A DNA stretch of 10,842 bases from JBAZOY01 sp041648505 (GCA_041648505.1 JBAZOY010000072.1:1-10842); one strand, 5' to 3'. Positions 1 through 7,626 are shown, numbered from the stretch's first letter. Notes: generated from the sequence alone by a model not told the origin. Numbers and translations are program-made.

Positions 1-44
1 ACAAGAATTATTCTCAGGAGTGTCAGAAAATTGGGTAAGTTCAT
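1..44 (-). CDS. pgsA: PgsA, N-terminal fragment (CDP-diacylglycerol-glycerol-3-phosphate 3-phosphatidyltransferase)
   Basis: Only the first 14 codons are in the window; the gene leaves through the left edge. The ATG ends at position 44 and reads MNLPNFLTLLRIIL. This matches the very conserved amino terminus of PgsA, the integral membrane CDP-alcohol phosphatidyltransferase that makes phosphatidylglycerophosphate from CDP-diacylglycerol and glycerol-3-phosphate, the committed step to phosphatidylglycerol and cardiolipin. The start lies 67 bases after the stop of the lipoprotein gene on the same strand, so co-transcription is plausible. No good Shine-Dalgarno precedes it, and an in-frame stop a short way upstream rules out a much longer protein. 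The call rests on 14 residues; another CDP-alcohol phosphatidyltransferase is the main alternative. Confidence 0.7.
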   Translation of the reverse strand, partial: MNLPNFLTLLRIIL

Positions 45-111
45 ATGCTGGGCTTTGTGGACATGGGAATCAGCTCTGGTTCAGCAATTCTCTCCGGGAC
101 TCCAATCAATG

Positions 112-714
112 CTATCCCAGAAAATCAGGACCATCAGGAAAGGTCTTCAGAGCGCTATCCACAATTTCCTGAATTGCAGGTTCATATAGCTGATATGACT
201 TCATTTCAAGATCTGTTCGGAAAAAGCTGTAACACCGTTCGCCAATTTGCTGTTCTGCAGACCAAAGCGTCTCACCGGTTTGGACACTCCGCAGTTCAAA
301 CTTAGCAGAGATAACTGTAGAAGCCCAAAGATATGAATAGGAAGTTTTACACTTATTCAGAGTGCAATACATCACAGCCTCTACATTCAGCATCCCGCCT
401 AAGACCTTAGGGGTAATGTTTTTTTGATCAGGAGCAGAGAGTTTTTCATCAATGACATTAAAAGAAATTTTTGGATAACCCTTAAAATACAGCCCGTAAA
501 GAATCTTTTCTCGCAGCATCCGACCTATCCCCTCATCGCCTGTTTTATTATCCACAGGTAAGATAGCGACAAGCCTGGCACCTTTTTTACTGTGGTCGGG
601 AAGGACATTATTGGATGTCTTTGACCAGCACCCTGCCAAAAGACAAACTGCTGATACCAATAAAACAAACTGAGCAAATTTACAGCACTTCATTAGTGAA
701 TTCTTTTTATTCAT
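112..714 (-). CDS. GNA1162/DUF799-type outer-membrane lipoprotein
   Basis: A 200-residue predicted lipoprotein. Residues 1-28 form a signal peptide: lysines at the start, a hydrophobic stretch around 13-27, then the lipobox LLAGC with Cys29 as the lipidated residue and Trp at +2. The mature part contains ARLVAILPVDNKTG (about 46-59), a central segment ending in VEAVMYCTL, and the stretch VISAKFELRSVQTGETLWSA. These resemble the GNA1162 (DUF799) lipoprotein family, whose biochemical function is not established. The start is supported by GAGG about ten bases upstream. The gene lies between recB (118 bases upstream) and pgsA on the same strand. Context gives no clear role; an envelope protein is the safe reading. 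The family call is from remembered motifs, not from a search. Confidence 0.75.
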   Translation of the reverse strand: MNKKNSLMKCCKFAQFVLLVSAVCLLAGCWSKTSNNVLPDHSKKGARLVAILPVDNKTGDEGIGRMLREKILYGLYFKGYPKISFNVIDEKLSAPDQKNITPKVLGGMLNVEAVMYCTLNKCKTSYSYLWASTVISAKFELRSVQTGETLWSAEQQIGERCYSFFRTDLEMKSYQLYEPAIQEIVDSALKTFPDGPDFLG

Positions 715-832
715 GGATTATTTTCCTCAATCACCGTTTCTTTTCAGTTTCTCAACCTCTTTCCCAAATAATGGAGCTACGTTATCACACCTCAAATAAC
801 AGTTCAATATAATCATCAGTTAAACATAACCT

Positions 833-3800
833 TCATCCTCCAGCTATTAGATTTCTGGTCAAGTCGGCAATCAGTTCCGACGACGGTCTGTCTCTATAAA
901 CTCCGTAATCCGGGCCCCATGCCGGATCCATTCCGCGAAGGAAACAATAATACACCCCCCCGAAATGGGTATCGTAACTATAATCAGGCAGCCGCGTTGA
1001 GAGGTATTTATGCAGTGCAACAGTGTAAAGATGATATTGAAGAAAATAGAAAGAGTCAGTCATGGTTTCCAGAAGCGCCTTACGGTTGTAGTCTTTAACA
1101 CGGTAACCGAGGAAATTTGATTTCCAGTCAATGAGATAAAAACGCGATTCCACACGGAATACCATATCTATGAAACCCTTCATAAAACCACGCACCGGGC
1201 TGAAATGGAGACGTTCGTGCCAGAATGGATAGCTATCGTTCTGCCTCTCCTCTGTCCGCATAAAATCACTGTAAGGAGCAAAAATTTCTCTCAGTCTCTC
1301 TGGAGATATGGGCTGGAGGGGAAAATAGAATTCCAGTTCGTTGAGGCGTTCTCTATTCGATATGGCAGAAAGTGTTAAACCCTTCCCCTCCGGATGCTCA
1401 AGGGGAAGTGGAAAAGAGATTATCTTCTGCATCATTCCGGTAACAGTTTCCTCCCATTTCGCCTCAAAACCATACTCTTGAAGTTTCTTGTCAACCAAGT
1501 CCTTCATCATAATCTTATTCTCTTCAGTAAAATCTGTGTGTTCAAGAATGTCGTGCAGGAACGTTCCTGCCTTTGCCCCCCGCGGGAAGGCTAATATGTC
1601 GGAGCCCTCATCAAGTATATCCGGCGGGTTGGTAGCAGTACTGTATGGGGTATCACGATCGGGGAGTTCTGCGCTTTCGGACTGCCCGGAAACGAGGGAG
1701 GAAAAACTTGCAATCCTGAAGGAGCGATCAATCTTACCGGAAAATTCCCTTGATGTCAGCACTTCCTGCTCATTCTGCCGCGGCAAATAAGACACTCCCA
1801 TTTCGAGGGGCATCGGCTCGACTTTAATCGCTCCTTCGGCTCTGTCTGACAGGCCTTCCAACTCCCGGCAGAAATCCTTGCCGGATAGACTTTTAAACCG
1901 GGCCTCGGTAACTTCAACCTCTCTTCCCGACATTTCTTCATCGGTCCTATGGAATAGATAAGCAGGAGCAGAAGTCCCGGCCTTATTGAATCGCCCCCAT
2001 ATCAGGTAACAGCGGTTCTTCGCCCTGGTCAGGGCCACATAAAAAAGACGTATATTTTCTGCAAGAAGCTCTCGCTCAGCAAGTTTTTTACATGAGGCAC
2101 TATTAGATGAACCAAGATCGTACGTCAGTTGCCATTCATTTTCCCTGTCATGGAAGGAAAAATCATTCCCCGTGAGCCTTGATCCTCCCCACATGAAAGG
2201 ACAGAATACCACGGGATATTCAAGGCCCTTGCTTTTATGGATGGTAATAACCCTGACGGCATCCTCATCGCTCTCGAGACGAAGCTGGTACTTATCGGAA
2301 AGCTGCATTTCAGGGTTCCTCTGCTCCGACAGCCATTTTATAAGCCCCGTCATACTTGATCTCTGCTCTATTGATTCCCGGTGAAGCACCTCAGCCAGAT
2401 GAAGCAAAGTAGCAAGACGCCACTGGCCACGGGGTAGAGAGATAAGGCGCGTCCTTACTTTCTCATTGGTCATGAAAGCCCTGAACATCACGATAAAACC
2501 ATATTTATGCCATACATCATGATAGCCCCTGAACTTTAGCAGCCATTTCCCCCATGTACTTTCATCGCTCAAGAGGCGATCGATCTCTTCACCGTTTACC
2601 CCCATCATGTCTGTGGCAAGCGCTGCCCTGATAAGCTCCTCACGACCAGGAGCAGCAATACTTATTAGTATCCGTTCCAATTCCCGAGCCTCATGGGTGG
2701 CAAAAATGCTTCCGGTGCTGTAAAGAACACTCGGAATATTCAATGCGGACAGGCCTTCCTGAATAAGACCTGCTTCCCTGTTCGTCCGGACCAGAACGGC
2801 GATATCCTTTTCTTGAAGTGGTTTTTGCCCGATCAGGGCTTGCCGCTTACTGCCAAGGTATAGAAGGCGTGATATCTCTCCTGCTACAGCACGGACAATT
2901 AACTCCCTTGCCCCCTCTTTTGATATAAGCTTTTCGGGAAAGCCGCCCTGCGCAACCTCTCCTTTGACGTCTGTTCCTTCAGCGAGGGCGCAAGAACTGA
3001 GAAACCAAAGATGAAAGGGCGCTTCCCTCTGTCCGTTTATCGTAAGATATTCGTAATTCCTGTCCTTTGCCGGTCTGGTTGCAGAAAAGGAAATTCCATC
3101 ATAAATAAAGGGATTATCCACGCGTGAAAAGATAGTGTTTACAGCCTTGATCAAATGGGGCTCGGATCGCCAGTTCTCCCCAAGGGTGTAGGTTCTATCC
3201 GTATGAGATGCGGCGTTCATATAAGTGAAGAGGTCGGCACTCCGGAAACTGTAAATAGCCTGTTTGGGATCACCGATAAAAAAGAGTATATTGCTCTCAG
3301 AAGAGAAGATAGCATGGAAGATGGTAAACTGAATCGGATCTGTGTCCTGAAATTCATCAATCAAGGCCGCATGGTAATTTGCCCTGACCGCCTTTGCAAG
3401 TGCTTCTCCACCTCTCCCCTCAAGGGCCATTCGGACCCTGAGCAGTAGATCATCAAAAAACAAAACGTTCTTTTTAAGTTTACGTATCGGCAACTCCCGT
3501 CTGAGAGTTCTTATCAGTTCCCCCTTAAGAAAAAGGAGATGTTGTTCCAGAAGAGCTTTTACGAAAGCGGCCTTTTCCTTCACAGACTGACAGATATGGA
3601 AGATGGGGTGCTCTGGGGGAAAATGGCTCTTTTTTGTGGAGGCGGCAAGTTTTTCTACCGTCAGTTTTTCAAAACCTTTAAAAAGAAGAAAGAATGTAAC
3701 ATTTGAGACAAGAAAATTATCCATAGCATTTAACAATTCTTCTGTCCCGGTTCCATAACTCCTGATATTGAGCGCCGGATCTTTGAGCTTTTCCCGAACC

Positions 3801-4504
3801 TCCTCTCTTACTGAGGACCATATTTTTTTTATTTTTCCCACTTCACTATGGAGGGCGCTGAGTGCATTCCGGACAATATCAGGAGAGGGAACTTGAACCT
3901 CCGGAATAATCCTTACGTCAGGGTTCACTGTTGTTCTTCTCACTAACTCAAGGAACCGCTTTGGGCCGTAACCCTCTGACAGGGCATAGGCGACTAATTC
4001 GGGAACCGCTTCATAGAAATGAGTGCGCCAGAAATCTTCCACAATCTCTTCTTTAAGTTTTTCCTGATCGGTAATAAGTTCTGTATCAAAGAGTGAACCG
4101 CTTTCAAAGACATTCTCCAGTAATATTCTCCGACAGAAACCGTGAATGGTAAATATGGCAGCTTCATCGAAGTCATAAAGAGCGCCCCTCAGACGTTCCC
4201 TTGCAAGCCTTCGATCAGTCTCCCGAGGATACTTCTTCAACAGAGCATGGAGAAATTGATCTGAGCTTCTTCCCCGAAAAAATGCCTCCGCCGCTTCCCG
4301 GAGATTTTTACGGATTCTATCCCGCAGTTCTTCCGTAGCTGCAATAGTGTAAGTGACTACAAGGATCTCCCTGACAGGTATTGCCTTCTCGACAATCATA
4401 CGAACGAAGAGACCGGCAATGGCATAAGTCTTTCCCGTACCTGCGCTGGCTTCAATAAGATTCGTTCCCTCAAGAGGGCTGTTGATGAGATTAAAATCGA
4501 TCAT
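833..4504 (-). CDS. recB: RecB, helicase-nuclease beta subunit of exodeoxyribonuclease V
   Basis: A full-length 1223-residue superfamily 1A helicase with a C-terminal nuclease. In RecBCD this subunit is the 3'-5' DNA translocase and carries the only nuclease site, processing double-strand ends for RecA. Walker A is EASAGTGKT at 18-26 and Walker B is IDEFQDTDP at 382-390. Further helicase motifs are GDPKQAIYSFR, ENWRS, TIHKSKGLEYP (about 754-764) and FYVALTRAK. The nuclease residues are His984 (GTFLHDILE), Asp1113 (GFID), Asp1126 and Lys1128 (IDWKSN); the 13- and 2-residue spacings equal those of E. coli Asp1067, Asp1080 and Lys1082. The N-terminal wording is RecB-like and not AddA-like. recC usually lies upstream and recD downstream, but neither is adjacent here. 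The Shine-Dalgarno is poor. All key residues are intact, so the protein should be active given partners elsewhere. Confidence 0.95.
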   Translation of the reverse strand: MIDFNLINSPLEGTNLIEASAGTGKTYAIAGLFVRMIVEKAIPVREILVVTYTIAATEELRDRIRKNLREAAEAFFRGRSSDQFLHALLKKYPRETDRRLARERLRGALYDFDEAAIFTIHGFCRRILLENVFESGSLFDTELITDQEKLKEEIVEDFWRTHFYEAVPELVAYALSEGYGPKRFLELVRRTTVNPDVRIIPEVQVPSPDIVRNALSALHSEVGKIKKIWSSVREEVREKLKDPALNIRSYGTGTEELLNAMDNFLVSNVTFFLLFKGFEKLTVEKLAASTKKSHFPPEHPIFHICQSVKEKAAFVKALLEQHLLFLKGELIRTLRRELPIRKLKKNVLFFDDLLLRVRMALEGRGGEALAKAVRANYHAALIDEFQDTDPIQFTIFHAIFSSESNILFFIGDPKQAIYSFRSADLFTYMNAASHTDRTYTLGENWRSEPHLIKAVNTIFSRVDNPFIYDGISFSATRPAKDRNYEYLTINGQREAPFHLWFLSSCALAEGTDVKGEVAQGGFPEKLISKEGARELIVRAVAGEISRLLYLGSKRQALIGQKPLQEKDIAVLVRTNREAGLIQEGLSALNIPSVLYSTGSIFATHEARELERILISIAAPGREELIRAALATDMMGVNGEEIDRLLSDESTWGKWLLKFRGYHDVWHKYGFIVMFRAFMTNEKVRTRLISLPRGQWRLATLLHLAEVLHRESIEQRSSMTGLIKWLSEQRNPEMQLSDKYQLRLESDEDAVRVITIHKSKGLEYPVVFCPFMWGGSRLTGNDFSFHDRENEWQLTYDLGSSNSASCKKLAERELLAENIRLFYVALTRAKNRCYLIWGRFNKAGTSAPAYLFHRTDEEMSGREVEVTEARFKSLSGKDFCRELEGLSDRAEGAIKVEPMPLEMGVSYLPRQNEQEVLTSREFSGKIDRSFRIASFSSLVSGQSESAELPDRDTPYSTATNPPDILDEGSDILAFPRGAKAGTFLHDILEHTDFTEENKIMMKDLVDKKLQEYGFEAKWEETVTGMMQKIISFPLPLEHPEGKGLTLSAISNRERLNELEFYFPLQPISPERLREIFAPYSDFMRTEERQNDSYPFWHERLHFSPVRGFMKGFIDMVFRVESRFYLIDWKSNFLGYRVKDYNRKALLETMTDSFYFLQYHLYTVALHKYLSTRLPDYSYDTHFGGVYYCFLRGMDPAWGPDYGVYRDRPSSELIADLTRNLIAGG

Positions 4505-4516
4505 TTCAAATCTTTG

Positions 4517-4606
4517 TTAATTAAGCCCGTGTTCCTCTGGTCTTTCTGCCCGCTTTCTCCCTGGAACCTTTAACTTTATCTCTTTTATTATTACCGTCAT
4601 ATCCAT
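4517..4606 (-). CDS. Possible short ORF just upstream of recB (29 aa)
   Basis: A possible leader ORF of 29 codons, starting MDMTVIIKEIKLKVPGRKR, with AAGGA four bases before the ATG and a TAA stop 12 bases before the recB start. A second frame of the same length runs through the same DNA (ATG at 4610, stop at 4521), so frame openness alone is not evidence of coding. The protein is basic and I do not recognise it. It is of interest because recB has a weak ribosome binding site and could be translated by coupling to it. It could equally be untranslated leader. Confidence 0.2.
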   Translation of the reverse strand: MDMTVIIKEIKLKVPGRKRAERPEEHGLN

Positions 4607-4610
4607 TCAT

Positions 4611-5114
4611 TCCTTCTAAATACTGATATTGTCAAATTTTCCATGAAAAAATTGGTATTCATTACATAAAGAGAAATAAAGAATTCCAGAAATGCAAATT
4701 TTTGTATTTTATCAAGCGTAGTACATGATACGTACAGGTAATCATATTTGAGGGAACCTTAAAGGTCGCATTTATCGGTACTCAAACTTTTTTCGACTAT
4801 GCGTGTATCGCTTTGCTACAAAGGCATAACTTGTTTTCACAAACTCAGGCATTGCCTATACCGGCAATACCGGCACTGCAAGTCAACGCTATGGATGGTG
4901 CCCGAAAATCCTTAATTCGTGCCTCCTGAGCCCACAATTTTCATTATTTTGAACGATATCAGAAATAGAATGTATAAGCGACAATGATGCTCATGAGGCT
5001 TTTCGAAAGTTCGATGATGTACTCAAGCTGTCTTAAGACCGGGGAAATTACTTTACTGTTGCTTCGGAAGCCTCACCGGCAAATGGGGAGGATGGTCAAC
5101 CCTGTTGATTTTAT
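4611..5114. other. Intergenic stretch with no convincing gene
   Basis: About 500 bases between recB and the tRNA gene. I see no recC remnant and no recognisable protein in any frame. The longer frames at its right edge only arise from reading through the tRNA. It contains a small repeat/hairpin cluster at 4851-4875 and AT-rich DNA between 4620 and 4740, where the recB promoter presumably lies. I could not pick a -35/-10 pair with confidence. Confidence 0.5.
4851..4875. repeat. Hairpin plus tandem 9-mer repeat
   Basis: ATTGCC (4851-4856) and GGCAAT (4863-4868) form a 6-bp inverted repeat with a 6-base loop. Overlapping it, TACCGGCA occurs twice in tandem with a 9-base period (4859-4866 and 4868-4875). 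No T-run follows on either strand, so it does not look like an intrinsic terminator. A protein-binding site or an RNA structure in the recB leader is possible. Confidence 0.35.
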
Positions 5115-5191
<77 letters not shown>

Positions 5192-5203
5192 TTATTAATG
5201 TGA

Positions 5204-5232
5204 TACTTAAAACATAATCCTGTGTTTGTCAA
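5204..5232 (-). promoter_or_regulatory. Sigma-70-type promoter of the tRNA-fMet gene
   Basis: On the minus strand a perfect TTGACA (5232-5227) is followed after 17 bases by TAAGTA (5209-5204), a poor -10 in an AT-rich stretch. The mature tRNA 5' end begins 12 bases further on, the usual distance for a stable RNA promoter. The -35 is convincing. The exact -10 is uncertain. Confidence 0.55.
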
Positions 5233-5411
5233 GGATGTTTTTCGAGAGCGCTGGCATATTATTCCCGTGTTAAATTGATAGGAACCACTTTTTTGAAATT
5301 TTGGCACTATGAAATATACACTTTTTCGGGAAATTTTAACAAATGGTATATGGTATTAGGAACGTTTTTGAGTGGTTCTTTTATCCTCTAAGAACTATGA
5401 AATAAATGAAC

Positions 5412-5488
5412 TACCCCGCAGCAAGCTGCGGGGTATCAAAACCAACTTCAAATTATTGCATCGCAATAAACTGCGGGGAATTATACCC
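5412..5488. repeat. REP-like palindromic repeat, two half-related units
   Basis: The first unit (5412-5435) is a perfect palindrome: TACCCCGCAGC, AA, GCTGCGGGGTA. As RNA it would form a 10-bp GC-rich stem with a four-base loop. The second unit (5461-5488) shares the core CTGCGGGG in the same orientation 45 bases later (5426-5433 and 5471-5478) but is a poorer palindrome, followed by ATTATACCC. There is no T-run, so it is not a typical terminator. The shape resembles interspersed REP/BIME repeats. I believe similar bipartite units recur in some deltaproteobacterial genomes, but that is memory and cannot be verified here. Confidence 0.6.
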
Positions 5489-5609
5489 AAATAGATTATT
5501 AAAAATAATGCCGACCTCCATAGCAATTTATATCCAAAAGCGATATTCTTGTTGAATTGTTATATTGGCATGTAGTAAATGTAAAAAGTTATTCTAATCT
5601 AATCAAAAT

Positions 5610-5631
5610 AGTATACCAGTAGTATACCAGT
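5610..5631. repeat. Tandem 11-bp direct repeat, possible operator
   Basis: AGTATACCAGT occurs twice with no gap (5610-5620 and 5621-5631), each copy containing the palindrome GTATAC. The 11-base period puts both copies on about the same face of the helix. It lies about 100 bases upstream of the zinc-ribbon gene start, where a regulator might bind. No promoter could be fixed relative to it. Confidence 0.5.
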
Positions 5632-5678
5632 TCTTCATCTAAAAGAAGAGTCAAGAAGTAGAAGCTATGTATTAGGAG

Positions 5679-5687
5679 TTATCCACA
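5679..5687 (+). promoter_or_regulatory. Consensus DnaA box
   Basis: TTATCCACA matches the consensus DnaA box exactly. It stands alone, about 45 bases before the zinc-ribbon start codon. One isolated box may titrate DnaA or regulate the gene, or be chance. It does not indicate an origin. Confidence 0.3.
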
Positions 5688-5733
5688 GGCAATATTTTCG
5701 AACATAACATTTAAATGAAAGGAAAGATTGATT

Positions 5734-6039
5734 ATGTCAATGAAACCAAGTGAACAGGAAGAAGAATATTTCACCAGAGTGGAGTTCGAAAGGAAAAAGA
5801 AACGGGAGGAAGAGAAACGTGGGAATCTTAAAGAAGAAGATATAAAAAAACTTAAACTACTTCATTATATGAAATGTCCCAAGTGCGGAATGGGATTGAT
5901 AGAAATTTATTATAAGGGAATAAATATAGACAAATGTTCTGAATGCGATGGAGTATGGCTTGATGCAGGAGAACTGGAGGCTGTGTCAAAGCTTGAGAGG
6001 AAGGGATTTGATAAGTTATTTAGCGTATTCAAAAAATAA
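5734..6039 (+). CDS. Small TFIIB-type zinc-ribbon protein of unknown function
   Basis: A 101-residue protein. Its first half is highly charged and probably helical, with repeated E, K and R (for example EFERKKKREEEKR). It is followed by a single zinc ribbon with CPKC and CSEC knuckles separated by about 20 residues, then DGVWLDAGELE. That wording is typical of the bacterial zf-TFIIB (PF13453/COG3809) family, small proteins of unknown function. I chose ATG 5734 because AAAGGAAAG lies upstream at normal distance; an in-frame TTG six bases earlier and ATG 5740 are alternatives. The C-terminus (FDKLFSVFKK) looks natural, yet the stop codon directly abuts the end of a decayed ISL3 element at about 6042. 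The gene is transcribed away from the tRNA and towards the insertion sequences. Confidence 0.8.
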   Translation: MSMKPSEQEEEYFTRVEFERKKKREEEKRGNLKEEDIKKLKLLHYMKCPKCGMGLIEIYYKGINIDKCSECDGVWLDAGELEAVSKLERKGFDKLFSVFKK

Positions 6040-6041
6040 CT

Positions 6042-6236
6042 TTTTACGTGTTTATGTTGAATGGCTTGGGTTAAGTAACTCATAATGCTGATAGCTATTG
6101 AATATAAACTGGCGGACATTTTCATAACTGTAGGTTATTCGTAACAGTCGAGTTGTTCGGTTATTATTTTCTTTTGAAATATACTTTGTGAGCTTTAAAC
6201 AAGAAATTTGCTCGAGTTTGAATTATACATGACCTA
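6042..6236 (-). pseudogene. Decayed 3' remnant of a second ISL3-family transposase and its element end
   Basis: Read on the minus strand, 6180-6055 encodes 42 residues ending QHYELLNPSHST, with a TAA stop at 6054-6052. They align without a gap to the last 42 residues of the intact neighbouring ISL3 transposase (QHCGLLNPKTST), with 18 identities including INN-like, RL.R..Y and LLNP positions. The position of the catalytic Glu in the intact copy is Lys here. The DNA beyond the stop (6042-6061) matches 17 of 20 bases of the intact element's left terminal repeat. Upstream of 6180 similarity fades and a stop appears within about 45 bases, shortly before the intact element begins at 6245. This is a truncated, dead relative in the same orientation, not a duplication of the intact copy. 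Confidence 0.8.
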
Positions 6237-6247
6237 AATATTATCCA

Positions 6248-6267
6248 TCTTTCGTGTTTAAGTTGAA
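6248..6267 (+). repeat. Left terminal inverted repeat of the ISL3 element
   Basis: TCTTTCGTGTTTAAGTTGAA, overlapping the last codons of the transposase, matches the right repeat at 16 of 20 positions; the mismatches are the central four bases. The decayed element end at 6042-6061 is even closer to this sequence (17 of 20). Confidence 0.8.
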
Positions 6268-7487
6268 GTCTTGGGGTTAAGTAGCCCGCAATGCTGATGT
6301 ATCTTAAGCAAGAAGTAGTAAACATCTCGGAAGCCGTATGCCATGCGGGATAGCCGTTTGATCTTGTTGTTTATACCTTCGGAGATAGCCGTTGTAATAT
6401 TGCAGACGAAGTAGTTGAGGATGAAGTGGCGTTTCCGAAAGAACTTGTTTGCCAATTCTACAAAGGGAGCTATTTTAGATTTCATGGCGGCAATGATCCA
6501 TTCCTTAAGATTGGTTCGGGCTGTCTTTTGATCCTTGGCCTTATATACGGAAAGGAACTGTTCTTTCAAAAGCATAGCATGATAAAGGCGTTCGTTGAGG
6601 ACGGCCAGTTTGTTTAAGACGTCCTGCTTTCTCTTACTCTTTTTGCTCTGCATCAAGATAAACCTCTGGTTGCAATGAAGGACTTGAGATAATTCATCGT
6701 TATTCTCTTTTCTTGCCTTACGAAGTTCTTCCTTACGGACTGTATCCAGTGCATCATTCAGGTACTTTTTTACATGGAAATGATCCGGAACGATCAGGGT
6801 GTTTGTCGCATAAGCTTTGGTAGAGGACAAAAATCCTCTTGCACCGTCACTGGCTACAGCCTGGATATTTTCACAGCCTTCCCGACCAAGATTGCGGTAG
6901 AACTTATCCAAAACGTACTTCCCTCGACTATTGTGATTCCAAATCACTTGCCTCTTTTCGATGTCGATCACGTTGGTCACGTACTTATGTCGCTTCTGCC
7001 AGGATACCTCATCCACACTCATCAGGGTCGGAGCTGGAACGGGATCAAGCTTTTCCTCGGCCAGTCGCTCCAGCATGCCTTTGTCGATACGATACACCGT
7101 TTCATCGTCCAGTCCCAGATACCAGCCGGCTTCCTGGTTGGTGGTGATGGCGGTGAGTCGGAATACCTGCCTGGCGAAACGCAGGGTAAATCGCTTCCGA
7201 ATCCAGTCGATCTCCTCAACCCTGATTGTTCCGTCTTCAATACAGCGGACCTTGCGCCGGGGGACGTGAAGAAAAACCCGTTTGCCGCTGATCGGCAGAT
7301 CCTCAACCCTGATCGTACATGTGCTGTGGATGCCTCCTGCATGGACGCTACCACAGCCGGAACAGACGGGCGGCATGGACACTGCTTGTTCAACGATAAA
7401 ATGGAGGCTGTCTCCGGCATTTTGAATCATATGAGTTGCTTTATAATTTGGTATGTCAAGGAGCTCTGTGATAGTATCCAGTTGCAT
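6258..7487 (-). CDS. ISL3-family transposase
   Basis: A 409-residue DDE transposase of the ISL3 (IS204/IS1001/IS1096/IS1165) family. The N-terminal zinc-binding part has PPVCSGCGS (Cys42, Cys45) and then RRKVRCIEDG, where only Cys82 remains of the usual second Cys pair. A helix-turn-helix-like region lies around 100-145 (FRLTAITTNQEAGWYLGLD). Likely catalytic residues are Asp159 in SVDEVSW, Asp214 in VASDGARGF and Glu370 in AISEGINNKIKR. The tail RMAYGFRDVYYFLLKIHQH is the family's C-terminal signature. The length is normal and no internal stop is seen. GAGGA lies about nine bases before the ATG. It moves the element by cutting at the terminal repeats. Confidence 0.93.
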   Translation of the reverse strand: MQLDTITELLDIPNYKATHMIQNAGDSLHFIVEQAVSMPPVCSGCGSVHAGGIHSTCTIRVEDLPISGKRVFLHVPRRKVRCIEDGTIRVEEIDWIRKRFTLRFARQVFRLTAITTNQEAGWYLGLDDETVYRIDKGMLERLAEEKLDPVPAPTLMSVDEVSWQKRHKYVTNVIDIEKRQVIWNHNSRGKYVLDKFYRNLGREGCENIQAVASDGARGFLSSTKAYATNTLIVPDHFHVKKYLNDALDTVRKEELRKARKENNDELSQVLHCNQRFILMQSKKSKRKQDVLNKLAVLNERLYHAMLLKEQFLSVYKAKDQKTARTNLKEWIIAAMKSKIAPFVELANKFFRKRHFILNYFVCNITTAISEGINNKIKRLSRMAYGFRDVYYFLLKIHQHCGLLNPKTST

Positions 7488-7606
7488 CGGGTCTTGTCCT
7501 CAGGTTGGTCTTCGTCACAAGCAAAACCATACCAGATACGGCTTGTACCCGATGTACTATCTTATATACTTGTTTTTAAAGAGATATCATAAATGCCTAA
7601 ACCAGG

Positions 7607-7626
7607 TTCAACTTTTTTACGAAAGA
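7607..7626 (-). repeat. Right terminal inverted repeat of the ISL3 element
   Basis: On the minus strand TCTTTCGTAAAAAAGTTGAA, preceded at the tip by GGT (7629-7627). It pairs with the left repeat at 6248-6267. Confidence 0.8.

Larger units (their letters stand above)
5233..5733. other. Intergenic region with repeats, no gene
   Basis: Five hundred AT-rich bases between the divergent tRNA and zinc-ribbon genes. No plausible coding frame is seen. It carries the palindromic REP-like pair, a tandem 11-mer repeat and a consensus DnaA box (5679-5687). It also has a distant inverted repeat GAACCACT (5282-5289) / AGTGGTTC (5371-5378), which might mark a small degenerate mobile element but is short enough to be chance. 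Confidence 0.5.

Noticed and set aside
548..556. A second exact DnaA box, TTATCCACA, inside the lipoprotein gene
   Set aside because: It lies in coding sequence, alone, with no AT-rich unwinding region or further boxes nearby; not evidence of an origin.
3155..3448. Plus-strand frame of 97 codons within recB
   Set aside because: Shadow of the recB coding sequence, which has all family motifs in its own frame.
5282..5378. GAACCACT / AGTGGTTC inverted repeat framing 97 bases, a possible miniature transposable element
   Set aside because: Only eight bases match, the similarity does not extend inward, and no target duplication was seen.
6774..7592. Long plus-strand frame of 272 codons opposite the ISL3 transposase
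   Set aside because: It is the complement of a recognised transposase with family motifs, has no recognisable domain and no ribosome binding site of note.
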